From Nocardioides speluncae (lineage in GTDB: Bacteria > Actinomycetota > Actinomycetes > Propionibacteriales > Nocardioidaceae), in contig NZ_QEOO01000039.1 in the NCBI RefSeq assembly GCF_003121585.1, positions 1 to 64,000 of the forward strand: a DNA stretch of 64,000 bases. The letters run 5' to 3'. Numbering within the stretch: the stretch's first letter is position 1; each line of letters begins with the position of its first letter. The translations under genes were made by a program, and so were the position numbers. Below the pieces are notes generated by a model. The model ran no database searches and was not told where the DNA came from. It saw only the letters and a list, made by a program, of their open reading frames with translations. Below are positions 28,585-39,492 of this stretch, piece by piece.

Positions 28585-28654
28585 GGCGCTCCCTTGGGCC
28601 GATGAAACCTGTGACCCGACTCACACTAGGAGCCGACGGTTGGTGACTCGTTGG

Positions 28655-29893
28655 TCAGGAGCGGGCGACCGCCAGCCGGCCCAGGAGGAGGGGTACGGCG
28701 GGGTGCCGGCGCCCGTTCAGCGGCTTCAGCGAGGCCAGGCAGACCTCGATCACCTCGGTGTCGTACGGCGCCAGCTCGCTGAAGCGGACGACGGCATCGG
28801 GCTGCGGGTCGGCGAGCAGCGCCTCGCGGACGGCGACCGCGACGTACTCCCCCATCTCGGTCAGCGCCGGGCTGTTGGTCCCGGGCATCAGGTCGCCGCC
28901 GTACGCGTCGACGGCGGCGCCGACCTGGCCCCGCCGGAGCAGCGCGAGGACATGCTCGACATCGGTCGCGACCGGCATCAGCAGCCGGTACGGGCGCGAG
29001 GCGAGCTGGCCGCCGAGGGCGTGCCGCAGGTGTGAGACCTCGGCCTTGAGGGTGGAGAAGGTGATCGCCTGGTCGCCGTACAGGTGGGCGTGGAGCTGTT
29101 CCAGCGAGAGGCCCTCGGGGTGCAGCGCCAGCAGCGCCAGGACCTCGGTCTGCCGCCGGGTCAGCAGCAGCCGCTGGCCGTCGAGCCGCGCCTCGGCGGC
29201 GCCGAGCAGGGTCAGCACCAGCCCGGGGTCGGCGGTCTCCTCCGCCAGGCCGACGTACTGCTGGCTCCGCGGCATCGCGCCCTCCAGCAGCCGGGCCAGC
29301 ACCCGCGCGGTGGCCAGGCCGATCGGGTGGGTGCGGTCCCAGGTGGTGGAGATGTCGAGGATGCCGAGCCGGGCGCCGGTCACCGGGTCGTGGACCGGCG
29401 CCGCCCAGCAGACCCAGTTGTGCACGATCGGCGCGTAGTGCTCGGCACCGAACACCATCGCGGGCGCGGCGAGGCGGTTGGCGAGGTCGAGCGCGTTGGT
29501 GCCGACCGAGCGGTCGTCCCAGCGGCCGCCGGGGACGAAGTTGACCGTCTCCGCCTTGCGCCGCATCACCCGCCCGCCGTACGTCCACAGGATCCGGGTC
29601 TGGGCGTCGGTCACCGCGACCACCAGGTCGCCGTCCTCGGCGGTACGGCGCAGCTCCTCCTCGACCCGCTCGACGGCGACGTGGAGGTGGGAGTCGGCCC
29701 ACAGCGACCGGGTCTCGGACTCGTCGGCGAGCGGCGCCGCCGCGACCGACGTCGAGATGGCGGCCTCCGAGCGGGTCCAGCTGTGCAGGATCTCGGGCCG
29801 GACCAGGCCGTCGACCAAGCCGTCGTTCTCGACGAACGACGTCCAGGCGCGGACGGTCTCCATCCGCCTCGACTGCAGGTCCGCTCGGGACAT
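28655..29893 (-). CDS. GAF-type regulator with winged-helix C-terminus
   Basis: 412 aa. The N-terminal half resembles the GAF sensor part of AcoR-type regulators (FVENDGLVDGLVRPEILHSW, then WDDRSVGTNALDLA and APVHDPVTGARLGILDIS). There is no sigma-54 AAA+ domain. The C-terminal region (RRQTEVLALLALHPEGLSLE through LKAEVSHLRHALGG) looks like an OmpR-type winged helix. The start ATG at 29893 lies one base after the xdhC stop. Its position between coxDE-xdhC and coxSLMG makes it the likely regulator of this enzyme system. Confidence 0.8.
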   Translation of the reverse strand: MSRADLQSRRMETVRAWTSFVENDGLVDGLVRPEILHSWTRSEAAISTSVAAAPLADESETRSLWADSHLHVAVERVEEELRRTAEDGDLVVAVTDAQTRILWTYGGRVMRRKAETVNFVPGGRWDDRSVGTNALDLANRLAAPAMVFGAEHYAPIVHNWVCWAAPVHDPVTGARLGILDISTTWDRTHPIGLATARVLARLLEGAMPRSQQYVGLAEETADPGLVLTLLGAAEARLDGQRLLLTRRQTEVLALLALHPEGLSLEQLHAHLYGDQAITFSTLKAEVSHLRHALGGQLASRPYRLLMPVATDVEHVLALLRRGQVGAAVDAYGGDLMPGTNSPALTEMGEYVAVAVREALLADPQPDAVVRFSELAPYDTEVIEVCLASLKPLNGRRHPAVPLLLGRLAVARS

Positions 29894-29894
29894 G

Positions 29895-31076
29895 TCATCC
29901 ACCGTAGGCGGTCGGCTCAGGCACGTCACTACCTGCGAGCAGCGTCGCGATGTCCCGGTCGTGGTGGATGCGTCCGGTGGTCCGGCCGAGCGGCTCGCCG
30001 GAGCCTCCCCAGCGCAGCGCGATGATCTCCGCGGCGATGCTGACCGCGGTCTCCTCCGGCGTCCGGGAGCCGAGGTCGAGGCCGATCGGGCTGGCCAGCC
30101 GGGCCAGCTCCGCGTCGGTCAGCCCGGCCTCGCGCAGCCGGCGCTCGCGGTCCTCGTGGGTACGCCGCGACCCCATCGCTCCGACGTACGCGAGGTCGGG
30201 GATCCGCAGCGCCTGCTCCAGCAGCGGTACGTCGAACTTCGGGTCGTGGGTCAGCACGGTGACCACGGTCCGGCTGTCCAGGCGGCCGGCCTCGCGCTCG
30301 GCGGCGAGGTAGCGGTGTGGCCAGTCCACGACCACTTCGTCGGCCTCGGGGAACCGGCTGTTGGTCGCGAACACCGGGCGGGCGTCGCAGACGGTGACCC
30401 GGTAGCCGAGGAAGCTGCCCACCCGGGCGACGGCGGCCGCGAAGTCGATGGCGCCGAACACCAGCATCCGCGGCGCCGGCGCGAACGCCCACACGAAGAC
30501 CCGCATCCCCTCACCCCGGCGCTCGCCGTCGGGCCCGTAACTGAGGGTGCCGCTGTGGCCGCTCGCCAGCAGGCCGAGGGCGTCGTCGCGGACCGCGTCG
30601 TCGATCCGGGCCGAGCCGAGCGAGCCGCGTCGCGACCCGTCGGCGCCGGCGATCATCCGGCGGCCGACCAGGGCGGGGTCCGGGTGCTCGACGACGGTCG
30701 CGACGGCGACCGGCTCACCCGCCTCGACGGCGTCGGCGATGTCACCGAGCTCGGGGAAGGTCGCCTGCGACACCTGCTCGACGTACACATCGAGGATGCC
30801 GCCGCAGGTCAGGCCGACGGCGAACGCGTCGTCGTCGCTGACGCCGTACCGCTCCAGGACCGGCTGGCCGGAGGCCACCACCTCCTGCGCGAGCTCGTAG
30901 ACCGCGCCCTCGACGCAGCCGCCGGACACCGACCCGACCGCCGAGCCGTCAGGACCGACCAGCATCGAGGCGCCCGGCGGGCGCGGAGCTGAGCGGAAGG
31001 TGGCCACGACCGTGCCCATGCCCACGGTCTCGCCGGCCCGCCACCAGCCCATCAGGTCGGACAGCACCTCACGCAT
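29895..31076 (-). CDS. xdhC: XdhC/CoxI-family molybdenum hydroxylase maturation factor
   Basis: 393 aa. The N-terminal XdhC domain contains GSVSGGCVEGAVYE and LTCGGILDVYVE; the C-terminal Rossmann domain contains MLVFGAIDFAAAVA and YVGAMGSRRTHEDR. Such proteins bind the molybdenum cofactor and help insert its sulfurated form into the large subunit. The gene start overlaps the end of coxE by 8 bases, so it is co-translated with it. Confidence 0.92.
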   Translation of the reverse strand: MREVLSDLMGWWRAGETVGMGTVVATFRSAPRPPGASMLVGPDGSAVGSVSGGCVEGAVYELAQEVVASGQPVLERYGVSDDDAFAVGLTCGGILDVYVEQVSQATFPELGDIADAVEAGEPVAVATVVEHPDPALVGRRMIAGADGSRRGSLGSARIDDAVRDDALGLLASGHSGTLSYGPDGERRGEGMRVFVWAFAPAPRMLVFGAIDFAAAVARVGSFLGYRVTVCDARPVFATNSRFPEADEVVVDWPHRYLAAEREAGRLDSRTVVTVLTHDPKFDVPLLEQALRIPDLAYVGAMGSRRTHEDRERRLREAGLTDAELARLASPIGLDLGSRTPEETAVSIAAEIIALRWGGSGEPLGRTTGRIHHDRDIATLLAGSDVPEPTAYGG

Positions 31077-32163
31077 CGGCGACTACCTCCATCAGCTCGG
31101 CGTACGTCGCCAGCGAGTGCCCGGCAAGGAACGCGTCGACATGCGGCAGTACGGCGAGCACGCCGCGCTGCACCGGCTCGTAGCCGGGTTTGCCACGGTG
31201 GGGATTCACCCAGACCACCCGGTGGGCGAGCCGGGCCAGCCGCTGCAGCTGCTCGGCGAGCAGGGCCGGGTCACCCCGCTCCCAGCCGTCGCTGAAGATC
31301 ACCACCACCGCCCCACGGGCCACCCCGCGCTGGCCCCAGCGGTCGACGAAGGCGCGCAGCGTCTCACCGAGCCGGGTGCCGCCCGACCAGTCGGGCACCA
31401 CCTCCCCGGCGGCGGCGAGCGCGGCGTCCGGGTCACGGGCGCCGAGCGCGCGGGTGACCCGGGTCAGCCGGGTGCCGATCGTGAGCACCTCGACGCTCCC
31501 GGTCGTCGCGGTCACCATCCGGTGAGCAACCCGCAGCAGCGCGTCGGCGTACTCGCTCATCGAGCCGGAGACGTCAACCAGCAGGACCACCCGTCGTGGC
31601 CGGGTACGCCGTCGCCGCCAGCGGATGTCGGCCGGCTCCCCCATCCGGCGCAGGCTGGCGCGCAGGGTGCGGGACGCGTCGACCTCGCCGCGGTGCCACG
31701 CCGCCCGGCGGGCCGCGCGGCGGTGTGGGACCCGGACCGGCAGCGTCGCGAACAGGGCGGCCAGCCGCTGCCGCTCGGCCGCCGAGAGCGTGGCCACGTC
31801 GCGGTGCCGGAGCACCTCGTCGTCGCTGGCGGCGGTCCGGGTCGGGTCGGCGCCGTCCGGCTCGCCCAGCTGGTCGACGTCGGTCAGGTCGAGTGCCGCT
31901 GTGGATGTGGCGGCCGCCGTCCGGTCGAGACTGTCGTGGACCCGGGTCGAGAACCAGGCGTCGAAGACCCGGTCGTGCCGGGCGAGGTCGTCGGGGCAGC
32001 CGCAGAGCGTGGCCCGGCCGGCGACGTAGGTGGCGGCGGGGTTGCCGATCCCGACGATGGCGACCGCCTCCAGGTAGGCGCGGGCGCGGTCGGCGGTGAC
32101 CGGCACGCCCGAGGCCCGGAGCGCCCGGGTGAAGCCGAGCAGGAGCTCGTCGCCGCCTCTCAT
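31069..32163 (-). CDS. coxE: VWA-domain protein (CoxE-like)
   Basis: 364 aa. The C-terminal half is a von Willebrand A domain with the metal site DVSGSMSEYADA and the GGTRLGETL segment. The N-terminal half is the helical CoxE region (CGCPDDLARHDRVFDAWF). CoxE works with the MoxR ATPase CoxD in building the metal centre of CO dehydrogenase-type enzymes. The ATG at 32163 overlaps the coxD stop. Confidence 0.9.
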   Translation of the reverse strand: MRGGDELLLGFTRALRASGVPVTADRARAYLEAVAIVGIGNPAATYVAGRATLCGCPDDLARHDRVFDAWFSTRVHDSLDRTAAATSTAALDLTDVDQLGEPDGADPTRTAASDDEVLRHRDVATLSAAERQRLAALFATLPVRVPHRRAARRAAWHRGEVDASRTLRASLRRMGEPADIRWRRRRTRPRRVVLLVDVSGSMSEYADALLRVAHRMVTATTGSVEVLTIGTRLTRVTRALGARDPDAALAAAGEVVPDWSGGTRLGETLRAFVDRWGQRGVARGAVVVIFSDGWERGDPALLAEQLQRLARLAHRVVWVNPHRGKPGYEPVQRGVLAVLPHVDAFLAGHSLATYAELMEVVADA

Positions 32164-33038
32164 GCCAGCATCCGGTCGAGCGCGGCGCGAACCCGGTCGG
32201 CGTCCTCGCGGTACTTCACCACCGCACCCAGCGTACGTGCGGCGGTCTCCAGATCGAGGTCGGTCGTGCCGAGCCGCTCCAGCGCGCGTACCCAGTCGAT
32301 GGTCTCGGCGACGCCGGGCGGCTTGAGCAGGTCGTCGCGGTCCCGCAGTCGCTGGACGACCTCGACGACCTGCCGGGTGAGCGCCTGGCTCGCCTCCGGC
32401 GCCCGGGAGCGGACGATCGCGACCTCGCGCTCCAGGTCCGGGTGGTCGATCCAGTGGTAGAGGCAGCGCCGCTTGAGCGCGTCGTGCAGCTCGCGGGTGC
32501 GGTTGGAGGTGAGCACGACGGTCGGCGGCACCGCCGCCTGCACCGTCCCGAGCTCCGGGATCGTGACCTGGTACGTCGACAGCACCTCGAGCAGGAACGC
32601 CTCGAACTCGTCGTCGGCGCGGTCGACCTCGTCGACCAGCAGCACCGCCGGACTCTGCTGGAGCGCGGCGAGCACCGGCCGGGCGAGCAGGAAGCGCTCG
32701 TCGTACAGGCTCTTCTCGGCCTCGCCGACGTCCCGTTCGCCGCCGGGCCCGGCCACCGCCTCGATCGCCCGCAGATGCAGGATCTGGCGCGGGAAGTCCC
32801 AGTCGTAGAGCGCCTGGGTGGCGTCGATGCCCTCGTAGCACTGCAGCCGGATCAGCGGCAGCTCGAGCGCCTCGGCGACCGCCTCCGCCAGCGCGGTCTT
32901 CCCGGTCCCCGGCTCCCCTTCGAGCAGCAGCGGCCGGCCCATCTCGAGCGCCAGGAAGAGCACCGTGGCCAGCTGGTCGTCGCACAGGTAGCCGGTGCGC
33001 TCCAGACGGCGCGCGAGTACGCCGACCCCGGTGTCCAT
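32160..33038 (-). CDS. coxD: MoxR-family AAA+ ATPase (CoxD-like)
   Basis: 292 aa. Walker A is GEPGTGKTALAEA, Walker B is VLLVDEVDRAD, sensor 1 is VVLTSNRTRELHDALKRRCL. MoxR ATPases act as chaperones for metalloenzyme maturation; with CoxE it would serve the hydroxylase encoded downstream. It is the first gene of the minus-strand maturation group. The promoter region (33039-33141) is shared with the divergent sigma module 6. Confidence 0.93.
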   Translation of the reverse strand: MDTGVGVLARRLERTGYLCDDQLATVLFLALEMGRPLLLEGEPGTGKTALAEAVAEALELPLIRLQCYEGIDATQALYDWDFPRQILHLRAIEAVAGPGGERDVGEAEKSLYDERFLLARPVLAALQQSPAVLLVDEVDRADDEFEAFLLEVLSTYQVTIPELGTVQAAVPPTVVLTSNRTRELHDALKRRCLYHWIDHPDLEREVAIVRSRAPEASQALTRQVVEVVQRLRDRDDLLKPPGVAETIDWVRALERLGTTDLDLETAARTLGAVVKYREDADRVRAALDRMLA

Positions 33039-33084
33039 CCTCCGAGGTTAGTCCGGATCAGTTGGCGCGCGGTTGGTCCTGGGC

Positions 33085-33115
33085 GGCTAAACCCGCGATC
33101 GGGTCTGCATCGTCT
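33085..33115 (+). promoter_or_regulatory. ECF-type promoter of sigma module 6 (class A)
   Basis: GGCTAAACCC starting at 33085 and CGTCT at 33111-33115. The TAAACCC core and CGTCT match modules 1, 2 and 7; spacing is one to two bases longer. Confidence 0.62.
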
Positions 33116-33141
33116 TAGGGCTAACCACGAAAGGGGGCTCC

Positions 33142-33657
33142 ATGGGCAACATCAAGAGCGATGCCGCGTTCACCGAGTACGTCGCGGCCCGGCAGCGGCA
33201 GTACCGGCGGCTTGCGTACACCCTCTGCGGCGACTGGCACCGGTCCGAGGACCTCGTGCAGGTCGCCTTCACCAAGCTCTACCTGGCCTGGCCGCGGATC
33301 CAGCGCCAAGGCGCCGAGGACTCCTATCTCCGACGCATCCTGGTCCGCACCAACATCGACGAGAGCCGCCGCGCATGGCGCCGGCACGAGCGGCTGGGGC
33401 TGCCGTCCCTCGACCGTGCCGAGCCCACGCCTCCGCCCGAGGACGCGGCGCCGGTGATCGCGGCGCTCGCACGGCTCCCCGAGATGCAGCGGAAGGTGGT
33501 CGTCCTCCGGTTCTGGCTGGACCTCTCGGTCGAGCAGACGGCAGACGACCTCAAGATCGCCCCCGGCACTGTCAAGGCCCACACCCACGCCGGGCTGCAC
33601 CGTCTCCGTGACCTCCTCGCCGAGCCAACCGCGTCAGACCACAAGGAGCTGGCATGA
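33142..33657 (+). CDS. SigE-family ECF sigma factor, module 6
   Basis: 171 aa. Region 2 shows YRRLAYTLCGDWHRSEDLVQ and TKLYLAWPRI; region 4 shows LPEMQRKVVVLRFWLDLS and LKIAPGTVKAH. It is the closest relative of the module 2 factor in this window, although about 16 kb away. The ATG at 33142 follows AAAGGGGG. The stop overlaps the partner's start (ATGA). Confidence 0.92.
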   Translation: MGNIKSDAAFTEYVAARQRQYRRLAYTLCGDWHRSEDLVQVAFTKLYLAWPRIQRQGAEDSYLRRILVRTNIDESRRAWRRHERLGLPSLDRAEPTPPPEDAAPVIAALARLPEMQRKVVVLRFWLDLSVEQTADDLKIAPGTVKAHTHAGLHRLRDLLAEPTASDHKELA

Positions 33658-34547
33658 ACGACAACCTGGACCTCAAGACCCGTATCGACGAGGCATTCGG
33701 TGGCGAGCCGCTGCTCCCAGCCGCCGCCGGCCGGCTCCGCGCCGGTCAGCAGGCGCGTCGCGTCCGGCGTACCGCCGCTGCGGGGGCGACCACCGCCCTC
33801 GCCCTGGTCGTCGGCGGCGCGGCGTGGGCGGCTGTCGACAGCGCCCGGGTCACCTCCGACCGCGGGTCCGGTGTGGCGGTCATGCCGTCCACGAGCCCGA
33901 CCGACCCGACCATGCCAACGTCGGCGCCGTCACCGAGCACACCCATCGACCCGGCCGACATGACCGACATGACCGACGAGCAGATCATCGAGGTCTGCCG
34001 CAACGCCGACGACACCTCGACGAAGGCCAATGATCTCTTCTTCGACCAGCGGGGCGGTCGGGTCGCGGTCAAGGTGACCGACGACGAGGTGTTCTTCGAG
34101 ACGCCGGACCGCAGCCTCTACGGCTGGTGCCAGCTGAGCGGGCCGCTGACCGAGATGGCGGTGTTCCGGCCCCCGCCGGAGCGCAGCAGCAAGGGTCTGC
34201 CGCTGAGCTGGAGTGATGAAGGCGTCACCTTCGTAACACGGCTCCCGAGCGAGGTCGAGAAGGTCCAGATCCGCTACGACGACGGCGTCGAGAAGACCAC
34301 GGCGACCCGCGACGGGTGGCTCGCGACCTTCCATGTGCCGACGAAGCAGCGTCCGCGCTTCGAGGACATCCCGGTCCTGCGGATCACCTACTACGGCGCT
34401 GGAGACACGGTGCTCGCGGAATGGATCAACCCGGCGGCGGAGGGAATCCCGCCACGACCCGGCGTACCCGACGTGAGCATCTATCCCTCCCCCAGCTTCT
34501 ACTCGCAGGACCGGCTGAACTACGACGGCACCAACTACACCGACTGA
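33654..34547 (+). CDS. Single-pass membrane partner of sigma module 6 (class A)
   Basis: 297 aa. Cytosolic start MNDNLDLKTRIDEAFGGEP, one membrane helix (about 41-61), a Pro/Thr-rich linker and the class A extracytoplasmic domain. Landmarks are IEVCRNADDT, LYGWCQLSG, DGWLATFH, ITYYGAGDTVLAEW and the C-terminal RLNYDGTNYTD. The same landmarks occur in modules 1, 2 and 7. It ends 6 bases from the convergent lon gene. Confidence 0.8.
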   Translation: MNDNLDLKTRIDEAFGGEPLLPAAAGRLRAGQQARRVRRTAAAGATTALALVVGGAAWAAVDSARVTSDRGSGVAVMPSTSPTDPTMPTSAPSPSTPIDPADMTDMTDEQIIEVCRNADDTSTKANDLFFDQRGGRVAVKVTDDEVFFETPDRSLYGWCQLSGPLTEMAVFRPPPERSSKGLPLSWSDEGVTFVTRLPSEVEKVQIRYDDGVEKTTATRDGWLATFHVPTKQRPRFEDIPVLRITYYGAGDTVLAEWINPAAEGIPPRPGVPDVSIYPSPSFYSQDRLNYDGTNYTD

Positions 34548-34553
34548 GGTGTG

Positions 34554-36861
<2,308 letters not shown>

Positions 36862-36872
<11 letters not shown>

Positions 36873-36884
36873 ACCGGCTCAACT
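36862..36884. promoter_or_regulatory. HspR-type (HAIR-like) operator at the lon start
   Basis: AGTTGAGT-N7-GCTCAACT, one mismatch from a perfect inverted repeat and nearly identical to the clpB operator at 59959-59981. It resembles the known HspR site CTTGAGT-N7-ACTCAAG. The start codon lies in the spacer. Confidence 0.75.
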
Positions 36885-36935
36885 AACAGGAGTCGCCCGG
36901 TGTTCCCTGTTCACCCACGGCGAACGCGGACGCGC

Positions 36936-36965
36936 GGTAAACCGTTCGCGTCCGGGTTTCCGTCT
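36936..36965 (+). promoter_or_regulatory. ECF-type promoter of sigma module 7 (class A)
   Basis: GGTAAACC at 36936-36943 and CGTCT at 36961-36965. The same words occur in modules 1 and 2, with one base more between them. Confidence 0.7.
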
Positions 36966-37010
36966 TTCCGTGGATGGCGCCGAGACTGGGGCCAAGATCT
37001 GGAGGTTCGG

Positions 37011-37514
37011 ATGAAGAGGCGAGATCGGGACGCCGAGTTCAGCGAGTTCGTCGCGGCGCACCAGCGACAGCTTCGTCGGTTCGCCTACAGCGTGTGCGGT
37101 GACTGGACCCAGGCCGAGGACCTGCTCCAGACCGCGCTCACCAAGCTGTACGTCGCGTGGCCGAAGATGCGCTCGCGGGGTGTGGAGCACAGCTATGCGC
37201 GCCGGATCATCCTGCGCGCCACCATCGACGAGAAGCGCCGGCCGTGGCGACGGGAGAGTCCCGGCCTGGAGGGCTTCGACCATCCGGCCGCCCCCGGCGC
37301 GGACATCCACGAACGCGACGAGCTGATCACCGCGCTCGCGCAGATCCCCAAACGACAGCGCGAGGTCGTCGTACTCCGGCACCTGGTCGGGCTCTCGGTC
37401 GAGCAGACCGCCGAGGAGCTCGGCCTCGCCCCCGGCACCGTCAAGGCACACGCCCACCGCGCCCTACCCCGACTCCGCGAACTGCTCGGCGAGTCCCTGA
37501 GCGAGAGGAACTGA
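37011..37514 (+). CDS. SigE-family ECF sigma factor, module 7
   Basis: 167 aa. Region 2 shows LRRFAYSVCGDWTQAEDLLQ and TKLYVAWPKM; region 4 shows IPKRQREVVVLRHLVGLS and LGLAPGTVKAH. The ATG at 37011 has TGGAGG upstream. Unlike the other modules, the partner gene starts one base after the stop instead of overlapping. Confidence 0.92.
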   Translation: MKRRDRDAEFSEFVAAHQRQLRRFAYSVCGDWTQAEDLLQTALTKLYVAWPKMRSRGVEHSYARRIILRATIDEKRRPWRRESPGLEGFDHPAAPGADIHERDELITALAQIPKRQREVVVLRHLVGLSVEQTAEELGLAPGTVKAHAHRALPRLRELLGESLSERN

Positions 37515-37515
37515 C

Positions 37516-38982
37516 ATGGAGACCAACGAGCTCGAGCGCCGCTTCGAGCGCGCCTTCGCCGATGAGCCGCCGCTGCGGGCGGTACCCGACCACCTGCACC
37601 ACGGCCACCGCGCCCTGACCCGGCACCGGGTCCTGGTCGTAGGCGCCGGAGCGCTGGCCACCGTCCTAGTCGCCGGCACTGCGCTGGCCGCGTCCGGGGT
37701 CCTGGACCGTCCCGAGGCACAACCGGCGAGAGGAGACGCGGCGCTGATCGAGCGCTGCAAGGACGCCAGCGAGAGCAAGGATGACGCGGACCTGCTGCTG
37801 TCTTCCGGCCAGCCCAGCCTCCTGGTCAAGACCATCGGCACCCGCGAGACCTCCGCGGTGCTGCTGTCGGCCGACAAGAAGTACTGGGGCGAGTGCCACG
37901 TCGGCAGCTCCGCCCGCGAGGACGGCAACGGGATCACGGCGTACGAGATGGACCCGGCGCCCGACAACGACGGTCTCCGTCAGTCCGGCGGCTTCGGCTA
38001 CAGCGGCGGCTGGCCGGGGTGCAGCAACCCGCAGCAGGAGTGCCGGATCGCCTTCTCCATCCTCGAGCGCCGCCCCTTGGAGGTGGCCCGCGCCGAGTAC
38101 ACGCTGGCAACCGGTGAGGTGGTCAAGGTCCAGGCCGTGCAGGGCTTCATCGCCGTCGACTACGAGGAGCCGGCGACCCGGGTGCCGGGCAAGAAGCCCG
38201 TGCAGCGGGCGGCACTGTACGCCGCGGACGGCACCATGCTCGCCGAGACCGTCGAGCCGGGCATCGAGCCGACCCCTGGCGTCCAGAGGCTGACGTACTA
38301 CCCGGACCTCACCGGCATGCCCGTGGGCCCCGGCGCTGAGCAGCGCAATGACGCGCTGGAGGAGGAACTTGCTCCGGAGGAGGACGTCGCCCCGGAGGAG
38401 AAGATCGCAAAGCCCCAGCCGGGACTGACCGGACGCGCCCGCCTGCAGGACTCCTGCACCCTCGACGGGCTGCCGATTGACGGACCGCTGGCCAACGACC
38501 CCGACCCGCGGGTGGTCGCCTGGCACGAGACCCCGACCACGGCGGTCGCGGTCCTCGAAGGCAGCAACGGGAAGATCTGGGGCGGCTGCTACCTGCCGAC
38601 CACCAAGGTCCCGTACCACCACCCGTACGTCGGCTCCTTCGTCCGCGGCGACCAGCCGTACGTCATCGCCGCCGGCCCGACGCACAACGACCAGCCGAAG
38701 GGCACCCGGGACTACTACTGGCAGCTCACCGACAAGCTCGACCCCCGGGTGGCCCGGGTCGAGGTGACCATGGTCGACGGCCAGGAGATCGCGGCCGAGA
38801 CCGTCGACGGGTACATCGCGCTCGGCACCAGCGGCCTGCTGCCGGCCGACGCCGCCTGGGACAAGGACCACTGGACCCACGTCAACCTGCATCGGTCGAT
38901 CCGCTTCTACGACGCCGGCGGGAAGCTGCTCGGCGAGACCCGCAACGCGCTGCCGATCGAGGGTTTCGCGTCGCTGCGCTGA
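37516..38982 (+). CDS. Membrane partner of sigma module 7, duplicated class A domain
   Basis: 488 aa, the longest partner. Cytosolic start METNELERRFERAFADEP, one membrane helix (about 40-60), then two copies of the class A extracytoplasmic domain. Copy 1 has IERCKDASES, YWGECHV, VQGFIAVDY and LYAADGTMLAE. A Glu-rich linker follows. Copy 2 has LQDSCTLDG, IWGGCYL, DGYIALGT and FYDAGGKLLGE. Copy 1 has an added insertion with CSNPQQECR. A tandem duplication is the simplest reading. Probable regulator of the upstream sigma factor. Confidence 0.8.
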   Translation: METNELERRFERAFADEPPLRAVPDHLHHGHRALTRHRVLVVGAGALATVLVAGTALAASGVLDRPEAQPARGDAALIERCKDASESKDDADLLLSSGQPSLLVKTIGTRETSAVLLSADKKYWGECHVGSSAREDGNGITAYEMDPAPDNDGLRQSGGFGYSGGWPGCSNPQQECRIAFSILERRPLEVARAEYTLATGEVVKVQAVQGFIAVDYEEPATRVPGKKPVQRAALYAADGTMLAETVEPGIEPTPGVQRLTYYPDLTGMPVGPGAEQRNDALEEELAPEEDVAPEEKIAKPQPGLTGRARLQDSCTLDGLPIDGPLANDPDPRVVAWHETPTTAVAVLEGSNGKIWGGCYLPTTKVPYHHPYVGSFVRGDQPYVIAAGPTHNDQPKGTRDYYWQLTDKLDPRVARVEVTMVDGQEIAAETVDGYIALGTSGLLPADAAWDKDHWTHVNLHRSIRFYDAGGKLLGETRNALPIEGFASLR

Positions 38983-38995
38983 CGGCGTACAGCAC

Positions 38996-39034
38996 GACGC
39001 CCGCCTCCGCCAACACGTGGCGGAAGCGGGCGTC
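38996..39034 (+). terminator. Strong hairpin terminator after sigma module 7
   Basis: GACGCCCGCCTCCGCCA and TGGCGGAAGCGGGCGTC pair with one mismatch around a 5-base loop, followed by GGTTCTTCT. It begins 13 bases after the stop codon. Its right arm is also the left copy of the direct repeat flanking the island. Confidence 0.8.
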
Positions 39035-39035
39035 G
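39018..39035 (+). repeat. Left direct repeat flanking the 39.0-43.8 kb island
   Basis: TGGCGGAAGCGGGCGTCG matches 43799-43816 at 17 of 18 positions in the same orientation. It coincides with the right arm of the terminator hairpin. Confidence 0.6.
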
Positions 39036-39062
39036 GTTCTTCTCGGCCGTGGGCCGACCACG

Positions 39063-39482
39063 CTATGGACTCTGCGGCCACACCTCGATCAGGTGTTGCT
39101 CTTCGTATTCGCCGAACATCTCTTGCGTCCGCTCGGGTGATCGAATCCGTATGCGGATGTGCCACGTCCCCGCATCTTGGGTCAATGGTCGATAGCGTTC
39201 AGCGGGTTCACTAAAATCCCCGTTTCGGATTTCAAGCGGCCCGGATGCACGGACCACGGTGTCTCGCACCGCGTCCCACTCGTCGGGGTCGGGCTCCTCG
39301 TCAGGAGGCTCTTCTGAGTAGGCGGTGTCGATCCGCAGTCCACCGTCGTCATACTTGTCGCCGACTAGCACGATCTCGTCACGCGAAGCGAAGAAGTCGT
39401 TAGCACCGGGTTCTGGGGACGGCAGGTTGCCGTCATGGAACTCGGTCACAAGGAGGTAGAAACCGTCCCCACGCAGTGTCAC
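39063..39482 (-). CDS. Small acidic protein paired with a secreted nuclease (candidate inhibitor)
   Basis: 139 aa, strongly acidic (for example EEPPDEEPDPDEWD), soluble, with no signal peptide. It starts with GTG at 39482. Its AAGGAG ribosome-binding site overlaps the stop of the nuclease gene upstream, so the two are coupled. I do not recognise the family by sequence. The pairing of a secreted NucA/NucB-type nuclease with a small acidic protein resembles Bacillus NucA and its inhibitor Nin (ComJ), so an immunity or inhibitor role is a plausible inference. Lower GC than the flanking genes. Confidence 0.7.
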   Translation of the reverse strand: MTLRGDGFYLLVTEFHDGNLPSPEPGANDFFASRDEIVLVGDKYDDGGLRIDTAYSEEPPDEEPDPDEWDAVRDTVVRASGPLEIRNGDFSEPAERYRPLTQDAGTWHIRIRIRSPERTQEMFGEYEEQHLIEVWPQSP

Positions 39483-39492
39483 TGCTCGCTCC

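Noticed and set aside
38983..39062. tRNA or classic phage attachment site at the island's left edge
   Set aside because: No tRNA-like sequence is present and no integrase is encoded between the repeats; the resolvase-like protein lacks the catalytic motif.
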